Assembly (NCBI RefSeq): GCF_000237925.1
Contig: NC_031495.1
Span: forward strand, 25,252,872 to 25,316,871
Direction: 5' to 3'
DNA: 64,000 nucleotides
Source of the DNA: Schistosoma mansoni
Taxonomy: Eukaryota; Platyhelminthes; Trematoda; Strigeidida; Schistosomatidae
The notes under the pieces are model-generated. The model was not told the origin of the DNA and searched no databases. It was given only the letters and a program-made list of their open reading frames with translations. How positions within the stretch are numbered: position 1 is the first letter of the stretch; every line of letters begins with the position of its first letter. Made by a program: the position numbers and the translations under genes. Below, piece by piece: positions 55,539-64,000 of the stretch.

Positions 55539-58500
55539 ATGTCCAACGCATTTGAAGTTGCTGAATTGGCTGAAGATTTTGATGAAGATAAAAGTTTTGA
55601 AGCTGTCGAGCCATGTCTTAAGTTCAAATCTATAGAACATGGTTTATGTGATATAACTTCCGTAGATTCCATTACTTGTGTGGCAGTGCATGGGAAAGTA
55701 AGCATGTTTTGGTAGACATTTTCCTGTAAAACTAATTTGTTGCGTATACTTGTCATCAGTATTTCTCATTGAATCTATTAAACCCTGATAAAGAAAACCC
55801 AAATAAAGTTTTGACTTCAGTCGGTGGCTAATCAGTTGAATGACTTAACTATGGATCACTGTATAGTAGGTTCTTGATTCCATCTCACCAGACCAGTATT
55901 ACTACCTTGGACAAAACGTCTAGCCTAAAGTCGATTAGATAGATCAGTACTTGGTCAGTCAGTAACAACGTAGAACCTCGTACGTACGTGTATTAGTTCA
56001 AGTTGTCATATCACATTAGCACAGAGATACATTGGTCGATTCAAATCCCATAATGGTAGAAGTAGTAAGAGTTTAAGCAGTAATCCGAAAGATTGGGGTT
56101 TGAGTATGTTATTCAAGGAGTATAATCCAGTGAAATAAATCTGGAGAGAGAAAAAAGGTAGGGACATGAAGAATTCAGAAGATTAGAACTTTGGAGAACA
56201 AAGAGTGGATGTACCTTCGCAATTGCGAACAATTTTGATCCATGTCATTCAAAGTTTTTATCCATCGATTACTATTATCTCGCGGATCCCAACCAGGTAG
56301 TCTACACCTACCAACATGACTCAGTTCGCTTGTCAGTGACTTCATGGATTTTGTGCTACGTTTTGGTCTGGCTGCCCCTATCTTTCTTTCAACCTACTCG
56401 TACACCACAAAACATCGCACGTCGGGGCAGTCGGTGGTTAGATATACATAAAACGTGTCCCAGTCATCTCAACTGATGAAGTTTCACTACTCCGTCAATT
56501 GATTTGCCATCCTTACCCAATACCCGTTTCCTAACAACTGCATTACTTACTCGGTGATCCTAGGATATACGAACAATGCTTCGAAGACACCTATGATCGA
56601 ATACTAGTAACCTACGAATAACCTCTACTGTTATCGGCCATGTTTCACTGCCATAAAGGACAAAACGAACTGCCGATCAGTAAACCCGTCCTTTGGTTGC
56701 TAGACGGATATCTCGCCTTCGCCATAAATGACGCAATTTGGCAAAAGCTAGAGGAGCCTTCTGTGATTGTGCTGGGATTTCGTCACGCACCAGACCACAA
56801 GGGTTAATAAGACTCCCAAGATAAGTGAAGCGGTCGACATGCTCAACTACTTCACTCCCTATCATTAGTTCAGGTGCCGATGCAACCCAATGTTGAAGTA
56901 ACATCTTGCATTTCGAGAACGAGAATGGCATCCTGAACATGTTTGCATTGTTGCTTACGATGATCAGAAGACTGGATTTTGTCAGCGTCTTCACCAAATA
57001 GAACTGTGTCATCAGCCTATTCTAAGTCAATGAGTGAATCTCATGGTAAACGTTTCACTCCTGGAAATTTAGATGAGGATAGTGTTATCTCTAAAAGCAC
57101 GTCAAGTTAAACGAGAATGGAGAGAGTGGACAACCCTGACGAACACCACTTGAGGTAATCAATTCTGATGACAGTTCGTCATAATCTATCACTCGACCAG
57201 TTGTGTTCGAGTAGAGAGCCTTTATAAGGTTAATGTACTTCTTTGGTACTCCTTTCACTGCCACAGAACCTCATGGTCAATAGGGTCAAATGCCGCTTTA
57301 AAGTCGAGAAATGCTACGATTGTGGGACGTCTGAATGTGTGTCTATGTTCTAGGACACGACGTAGTGTGAATATCTGGTCTATACAGCCACATCCAGGTC
57401 GAAAACAAGCCTGGTTTCCTCTAGTCTGCTCTTCACGGGCTTTAGTTAGGCATTGAAGTATTATTGAAGCTAATATTTTAGACACTATATTAGTCAAACT
57501 GATTCCTCTGTGATTGTCACAGGAGGACTTTTGTCCTTTCTTATAGACTGACACAATCAGTGATTGGGACCAGTCAGATGGGACTACGTCCAGTTTTCAG
57601 ATTCTACCTAAGACCTCGGCCAATCTCTTTGCTGGTACTGGACCGCCATCCTTAAAAGTTTCAAGGGTAAACCTGACCGGCCCTGTTGCTCTCCTTTGCT
57701 TCAGATTTCCTATAGCTTTTTTAACTTCGTAAAGGGTTGGGAGATTTACATTAGCTCGCGACTCAGGTCGACTGGAGATCGTGGGAATTCAAAGTGTGGC
57801 TGAAGGCTACTTGAATCGATTTCTAAAGTGTTCTGTCCGTCGATCCAATCTCTTGGATTGAGAGTGAATAATATGTCCATCTTTTTCCGAGATAATTTCG
57901 CTAACAGTTGAATTCCTAATACCGATTTCCTTGACGAGTCTGAACAGTTGTCTGATGTTACCTATTGCCGCTGCCTTTTCTATCTCTCTTGCTTTCACTA
58001 ACCACCACTGTTCGCGATCATTGCGTAGGCTTCTTGTTAGTCTGTATTCAAGGTGACTCCGCTCTTCGTCATGTTCAGAGCCTTATGGGATGAGTTTTCG
58101 AGCATCTATCAGTGCGGTAGGTGCTGCTGAGATCCAGTGTTTCTCCGTAACCTTATGGTTTACCTTACTAGCAGATATCACTGCTGTTTCCACAGCTTTT
58201 CAGATATCATTCCAAGTTGTCTTGGGGCGGGCATCACTTACGTGGCTACCTGTTTTTCTAGTTGTTCCTGAAATATATTCTTAGCTTGGCTATCATTAAA
58301 TAGAACGCTAGGAGGTTTCCTTGCAGCGTCTTTCCTAAGTCCAGTAAGACGCAGACTAATACGCGTTCTCAGTAGAGCATTATCTGAATCTAAGCATATG
58401 CTCCAGAACGAGCGACAGTCTTCTATCGAGTCCCTCCATCGGTGGTTGGTAGCGGTGTGATCTATTTGTGTCAAACGTTGGGACGAATTCGGGGGTCGCC

Positions 58501-61500
58501 ATGTCAAACGATGTTTTTCCCTATGCTTAAAGTTAGTACTTGGTTGTATTCAAAATGTTAATATTTGACTGTTTTCATGTATTGTTTTAGTTTGTACAAA
58601 TTCCCAGTATACGTTTACAAACACTAGTTTTTTCTATGGTTATGTTAGCATTTAGTAAACCCTAACAGATGGCATTGTAAACATGCAAGTTGTTTATGAT
58701 GTCTCAGAATCTCCATCTCTTTGAGGAATTTAGTTCTGTCGTTTTTGACTGCTTGATGAAGTCTCACAGTGACTCTGGCTACTGTTTGTATGAACACATG
58801 TTTCCTTCGTGTTTCTTGTCTTTAGTTTATTGGTCAGTCATGAAGCTTAATCCTTTTAAAAGTTCATCGCTGGTATACATTCAGTGTTTTCTAACATCAT
58901 TTGATGTACTGGCTCTCTACATCTGGTGATTTAGAGTAAGCGCTAGATATAAGCTTTCTTCCCCGTAGTGTTTTATGAAATTGCTCCTCTATCTGAAGTA
59001 ATTAAATAGATTTCTCCGTTACAGACCATTAATATACGGTATTACGAGCTTTTTAGTTGAGATATTGAAGCTTCGGATGTAATAGGATATTCCGGTTAGA
59101 AACTATGCCTTCAGTGCCTTGTACTTTTTAAGTGTAAAAGACTGGATAAAGGGAACAATGTTTAAGATGTTTTATAAAGACAGTAACAGCTGATTGTTGC
59201 TTATTGGGTATGGTAGCAAATATTCTGCAACTTATGTTTAATAATAAAGTGGGAATTCGTTGCCAGAAGACCTATTTTGAAAGCCCTTATGTGCTCAGCG
59301 TATTTATTTTTGTGAAATAGGATAAATCCACATCTAAATGAAGGTAAAGTGAAAATACCAAGTTACTTACTTCAGGGCAGTTTGAATGGTTTGAATGATT
59401 TTTTTCTGGTTAGCGTTTTTTTAGCGAGTTGATTTTCTACGGGATGGGGTCGCTAACCCCATGCCCAACCCTCCTCCTTTACCCGGGCTTGGGACCGGCA
59501 GTAACCCCCAGAGGAGCTACAGGCGGAGTTACCAAGTTCTCTTGGGTTTAAATAAATAGTAAAAGCTCATTTGTTTATTCATTTATTTATTTGAACATAT
59601 AAATATTGGTAAAAAGGGGCACCAAATGCATAATAGCTCTGCTCATTACTGTGGATTTCGTTGCAATGAAGAATTGTTGACACCGAAAGCTAGTAGCAGA
59701 AACAGTTAGCAAATAACAACAAGTCCGTAGATAAATAAATCTGTCTTCTATTATGCGTAATTTTTGGGGATACGAAATCCCCAAAGGATAAATCTATTAA
59801 GAAATCAGTTTTTGAATTCATAAATTGATTTAAAGTGAACTTCGCCTATTAATTTTTATTCAGTATGTAATTTGTAATTTTGTTTACTATGTCTTCATTG
59901 TATTAACTAGTATACGATGATTCATATTCAGTGACAATTACCTCGTCCATAACTCCTAATTTAAATCGATTTGTAGCTGATTAATTTTGCTTTGTGTCTT
60001 GAAATATATTTACGCTTCTCCTACAAGTCGTGTTTTGGTTTCGAGGTCGGTTGAGTGAAGTATACAAGGTGCTAGGGAGCTGGCAAAGACCATAGTAACA
60101 AGCTGTAAATGGAATAATGTTTCAAGTGTCATGATTTTCATTTAGCAGGGTTGTATTAGTAGTCGTTGCAGGGGTGATTAGCATAACGATTTCGAACGGA
60201 GTGTTATATCCAAAGTACCTAGTCGGAGTGGCGTTTATGTCGGTCTTATGCTTTCATTCTGTTGGTGGTGATAACTGCCCTCATACCTCTAACAGCACTC
60301 AAGTTGGTGGTTGTATTAAAGTCATTAGTTTGTTCCATTTATTAGATTTTCGGTTTAGTCAGTTGGCTGAAAGTGTCAACAATAATATATAGACTATTAA
60401 CTTTTAACTGTAGGCGTTCCAGATGAGCTTATTAATTGTTGATTGATATGCGCTTTCAAAAGAATATTCTATGCAAAAACCGCGGAAATCATCTATATTA
60501 CTGGTTCAGTACATATGCAAAGGGTGAACTGTTAGTACTTTCCGCTTTCATGCGTATACGCATCTGTTCACACTGCCGAAAGTTTAGCAATTGGAAATTA
60601 AAAGCCGGAAATCTGTGTAGAAATCCAAATCCCGTTTTTTCTTTATGACTCACTGGATGTACTTCCTGGTTAAATTGTTACACGAGTGTTATACTTATAC
60701 ATTCAGTATAAATATTTGACCATTTTAAAATCTTCGCACTACACTTTAAAGTTTATTGCAGTTGGAACACAATTAGGACGCATTCATTTACTGGATCACA
60801 GTGGTTTTCCTGTTGAAAATGGATTTTATGGCGTGGTAAGCGATCATATTCCATATTACTACTTGTAGAAACATTCCATGTACATACGTTTTATTGTTTG
60901 CTTATATGCCACTTATATATAACTCGCTCCTGACACTAAAATCCTGTGTTTACAAGTGTGACATGCTCACTGCTAAGTAGTTAATTGTTAACGAAAAGGA
61001 TAGTTCCCTTCTTAGTTACCGGGTTAATATCGATTGCCGGCTTAATAGTCAAATCAGTGGACCTTGAACTAGCAAGTTCCAGATTTGAACCCCGCTCCAC
61101 TTATGTCGTTTCGGTTAGTTGGTCTCACTGCAAAATACAAACCTTTATTTGGTAAACGAGTCGCAAATAAGTATATTTTCAGGTTTGTTAAAGTTTTTCT
61201 TTATAAATGTTACTACTGCTATCCATAGTAGGCGGTAAATAAAAATCGTAAGTATACCGTTTTTAGCGTGTTGTTGATTTATTATGACTACACACAACTC
61301 GTTTTTGGTTGAAAATCGTTTTGTATTGCAGTAATGAGCAAGTTATGGTTATTGGAATACTGATTAATAGATAAAATACTATCATGCGATTTAACTTACT
61401 GGTAATTGTACATGACACTAAAGTGTTAGTGTTAGTTCTGTATTAAGGTGTTGACAAAAATAACAACACAACTGGTCAATGGAATAGATTTTTTCCCAAT

Positions 61501-63458
61501 AAAATGACATTTTAAACTGCAAAATAAGGAATACAAACATAAACATAATTAGAAGTCCTTCTAATTATAAACGATTAAAAGATATGGACTTCATAGGTTA
61601 CTCATACGCTATTTAAATTATGTCTTTACCATCAAACTTCGTTCATGAAGTTCATACCAATACTATGTCCGTCTCGAAGTTCTTTACACGTTCCGCTTAT
61701 TGTGCAAGAAGATTGTAGAGGTAACTTAATGTTGATGGTTCACAGTCCAATTAGGCATTTCAGCTAAAAGGAAACTGTAATTAATCATATGACTGTATTC
61801 CAGCATTTCATCCATCTATTCTTTTCATTAAAAAAAATTTGGGAATTGTATACTAGGTTTAATTTAAGCTATTTTACTATTTTCCAAACAGTAGTTGACG
61901 TTAGAGTTCTTCATTTTGTTCTAAATCCATGTAATTACAAATGTAATGATAAATATTTATAGTTAACTGTTATAGCTTGTGGCCGAGTGGATGCCCTGTC
62001 GATGTTCAACGTGATAATACTGCCAATTAGAGAGCAGCGATTTATCGATGCGACCAATGACACACGGAAAGGGTACGAGCAGTCTAGAGTACTTATCGGT
62101 CCTGCTTCTGCCTAGCCCAGCCAGTCCAAAACAACCTCTGCGGTATGGATCATTATATTTCAAACATACTGAGTTTATATACCAATCAAACAGAACACAT
62201 CTTACTATAAAATAAGAAGCAACATTCGTACAAGGTTCAGCCAAATGTGGCTGTGAATAAGAGAGATAGTAAATGGTAGACGGCATAATTCAAGAGTGGT
62301 AAATCATATAACAGCAGTTTATAGGTTAAAAAAAAACTCATAATAAGGAGGACATGAATATGAATAGTTGAGTTATTTAGCAATTATACGATACGGTAAA
62401 AAATATATGCATAGTATTGGTCCATAAATGGATCTCAAAGTTACCATTCATTATCTTTATCGGGGCATAACATTAACTATATCAGTAGTCATTACAATAC
62501 ATCGTATTTCAAACGAGTGTGCTTGGTTACTTGTACAACGTGATCACATTTTGTTCATAGTTTTAGTTGCTACCGACTAGGGTTTTTTTACAGGATTATA
62601 AAATTCACTTTTAACAGCAGCGATTTCAATGATTAGGTTATTTCGTTATAGTTGTTTAATCACGATTGATATGAAATTATCCAACAGATCTTCCAGTAGT
62701 TATGTGTTTTAAGTTCTGATTAGATTTTTTGGTATTGATATTGTCATTGACTACTAGTGATCAGATTCGAAAGTAGGTAATGCTTACCATAGCCCTGGAC
62801 GTGTTTTTTTCATTTGATGCTGATCATTAGAGTAGGCAAGTATCCTGGTAGCTCAGAATATCCTAACCAAATTATTTAAAATAGATTTAGACAAAACTTT
62901 TGACATAACTAAATATAGTTATCAGTCAGACAGTAAGTCATAAGTTCATTCATTTATTATTATTATTACTTCACTCATTTGTTTCGTTATATTGTATTTA
63001 AATATAGGTTTTATAGGATAGTTCTTCAACCGATGTTTATAAATTATTACTGACTAGTATACTTTTATTATAAACGGTATACTTGTTCATAACTTTTCAT
63101 ATACATTGATCCTCTAATACATATCACTAATCTGTTTTTCTTTTATCTTGAAACAGTTTATAGCTTTTGCAATGTTGATATAGAAATAAAAACAATATTG
63201 TTCGCTTATATATGTTGTTCTAAATCACAATATGGGAATTTTTCAAATATAGAAATAAAGCAGAAAATCGTCAAATAAAACTTTGGATTTCTTTATAGCT
63301 TTTATTCTAAAAGGAAATCATAATTATACAGTTTTTCCTTTGTAAATTCGTTACTCAATAAGTCACCGCTCTTTTATTTTCAGCATACCGGACCTGTTAA
63401 TGCAATTAGTATATCGGAGCAAGGTTATTTTATTGCTAGTTGTGGAGAAGATGGACTT
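55539..63458 (+). CDS. VPS41: VPS41, N-terminal part (exons 1-3)
   Basis: Three phase-0 exons: 55539-55697, 60752-60835 and 63384-63458, with donors GTAAGC, GTAAGC and GTAAGT. The protein starts MSNAFEVAELAEDFDEDKSF and gives EPCLKFKSIEHGLCDITSVD and CVAVHGK. It continues FIAVGTQLGRIHLLDHSG and HTGPVNAISISEQGYFIASC, then GEDGL. The VPS41 family has an acidic N-terminus followed by EPKLKYERL.NGV, MTVHDKFLALGTHYGKVYLLD, and PVKINQISLDE..E..G.CSEDG in the same order, so the match is strong. VPS41 is the HOPS subunit that tethers late endosomes and lysosomes and also acts in regulated secretion. Only the start of its N-terminal beta-propeller is inside the window; the rest lies to the right. Intron 1 (5 kb) holds an antisense SR2-type RTE and a retroposon tail; intron 2 is 2.5 kb. 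Confidence 0.9.
55830..58510 (-). mobile_element. SR2-type RTE element, 5'-truncated, dead
   Basis: Minus-strand order: endonuclease end (TWRPPNSSQRLTQIDHTATN, 58507-58440), linker (EIEKAAAIGNIRQLFRLVKE), then RT fingers in frame 57554-57255 (SCDNHRGISLTNIVSKILAS, FLDFKAAFDPIDHEVLWQ). Next come SSGVRQGCPLSPF near 57140 and the thumb in frame 57012-56677 (FTYLGSLINPCGLVRDEIPA). The tail near 56400-56200 is scrambled by stops, and a 3' UTR runs to about 55830. The catalytic region between GVRQGC and the thumb is damaged, with a deletion and stop near 57020. It lies antisense in VPS41 intron 1. Confidence 0.85.
59440..59540. repeat. GC-rich dispersed-repeat end
   Basis: A sharply GC-rich block (GGGATGGGGTCGCTAACCCC, then TTTACCCGGGCTTGGGACCG) in an AT-rich intron, followed by an AAATAAATAG tail. 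From memory this wording recurs in schistosome genomes as a retroelement 3' region; the window itself has no second copy. Confidence 0.4.
59571..59630 (-). mobile_element. SINE-like retroposon copy 3, only the 3' tail
   Basis: The reverse complement reads GGTGCCCCTTTTTACCAATA, then TTTATATGTTCAAATAAATA, the same end as the retroposons at 8931-9461 and 54680-55201. It is 5'-truncated to about 60 bases. Confidence 0.7.
60836..63383 (+). other. VPS41 intron 2
   Basis: Holds a tRNA-like patch near 61030-61110 (GTTCCAGATTTGAACCCC on the plus strand) and the dispersed repeat at 61980-62290. A short ATT microsatellite lies near 62950-62975. No coding frame. Confidence 0.6.
61980..62290 (-). repeat. 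Dispersed repeat, partner of 48445-48640
   Basis: The minus-strand 107-codon frame here is probably fortuitous; its DNA shares ordered blocks with the plus strand at 48445-48640 (GTATGTTTGAAATATA, TGATCCATA, GGCTGGGCTAGGCAGAAG, CTCGTAC, CATTGGT). Confidence 0.6.
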
Positions 63459-63619
63459 GTAAGTAAAACATCATAAAATTTAAATTCGTTACCTAGTGTA
63501 CTTTTACTGTTGAAAAGTCAATGAGTTCACTGTATTATTCAGTTCCTTTTCACATATATCTATATATCCTTTGCTTTTAATTTTTGTTAAACATGTATAC
63601 TTCTTAATACGGGGGGAAT

Positions 63620-63830
63620 TTGTGAATATTGTGGAGTTTTCATAGTTTAAATCATCGACTGATCTCAACCAGACTACTATTGGATCCGAAAGCACTGGAC
63701 AGCGGTTTCATCCTAGTATGGGACTTTTCACCAGTGCATATCCACAACCCTGGATCTGGGAGTCGGGCCAAGTACCTCCGGTCTCTTGTGCAAATTATCA
63801 ATCTCCAGACCATTTAACCAACATCCAACG
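63620..63830 (-). mobile_element. tRNA-headed SINE-like repeat, third type or copy
   Basis: On the minus strand TGGTCTGGAGATTGATAAT (from about 63811) sits in A-box position and ACTTGGCCCGACTCC (63773-63759) in B-box position, about 38 bases apart. This resembles the head of the copy at 25740-26010. The cloverleaf is not intact. It follows VPS41 exon 3 by some 160 bases, in antisense. Confidence 0.45.
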
Positions 63831-64000
63831 GTGTTAATAACAACTCATGCTATTTCGAAACCCTCATCAGTTGCCCAGTAGCATAAACTGATTAGAGTTC
63901 GTGTATGTGTGTTCTCATCCTATGAAGATAGACCTAATTATTGCAATAATTTTTTATGTGTCTAGACTTGTCAAATAGGCAATTTGAGCCAATTTTATTG

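Noticed and set aside
61963-62286. 107-codon minus-strand frame
   Set aside because: It lies in a dispersed repeat whose other copy at 48445-48640 does not keep the frame.
1-64000. CRISPR arrays, operons, ribosome binding sites
   Set aside because: The sequence is an animal genome; no regularly spaced repeats or prokaryotic gene organisation are present.

Overview
The window is a piece of an AT-rich, repeat-laden eukaryotic genome that I read as a schistosome (Schistosoma or a close relative). Five intron-containing or single-exon animal genes sit among many decayed CR1-like, RTE-like (SR2-type), Penelope-like and BEL/Pao-like retroelements. The genes show a mixture of tiny and multi-kilobase introns. 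No prokaryotic, viral or CRISPR features are present. Species and subfamily names come from recall of family signatures, not from a search.

Genes, left to right. (1) The first two coding exons of an SPF45/RBM17-type splicing factor on the minus strand (2661 down to 538, leaving the window). (2) A complete minus-strand DHHC palmitoyltransferase of the ZDHHC5/8 type, eight coding exons from 11467 down to 5313, 822 residues, ending in the PDZ-binding tail EISV. (3) A PNO1/Dim2 ribosome-assembly factor on the plus strand (exons 32634-32732, 32780-33001, 35435-35677). (4) An intronless four-pass membrane protein on the minus strand (37679-38323) with a C-terminal PPxY motif. (5) The first three coding exons of VPS41 on the plus strand (55539-55697, 60752-60835, 63384-63458), leaving the window on the right. 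A 247-codon serine-rich minus-strand frame at 42078-42821 may be a sixth gene or an exon of one.

Mobile DNA. 11.9-17.8 kb holds two CR1-like elements head to head. 19117-21619 is the freshest element: a 2.5-kb non-autonomous LTR element with two 446-bp LTRs that I read as identical, a 4-bp target duplication and no gag/pol. 25.7-27.1 kb holds two copies of a tRNA-headed SINE-like repeat. 27.6-32.4 kb is a stack of CR1 and RTE pieces ending just before PNO1. 33.7-34.9 kb is an antisense RTE inside PNO1 intron 2. 39.2-40.2 kb is a Penelope-like fragment. 43.9-46.3 kb is an RTE endonuclease piece abutting an antisense BEL/Pao gag-protease piece. 50.4-52.3 kb is a CR1 with a doubled 3' end. 53.2-58.5 kb carries SR2-type RTE pieces and a SINE-like element, partly inside VPS41 intron 1.

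The host genes are housekeeping functions (splicing, protein palmitoylation, small-subunit ribosome assembly, late-endosome tethering) and show no sign of acting as a cluster. The most interesting structure is the young LTR element with repeated primer-site-like motifs in its leader. Next are the ~530-bp retroposon family with clear target-site duplications, the dispersed 73-bp copied segment, and the VPS41 start codon placed directly on a splice acceptor.
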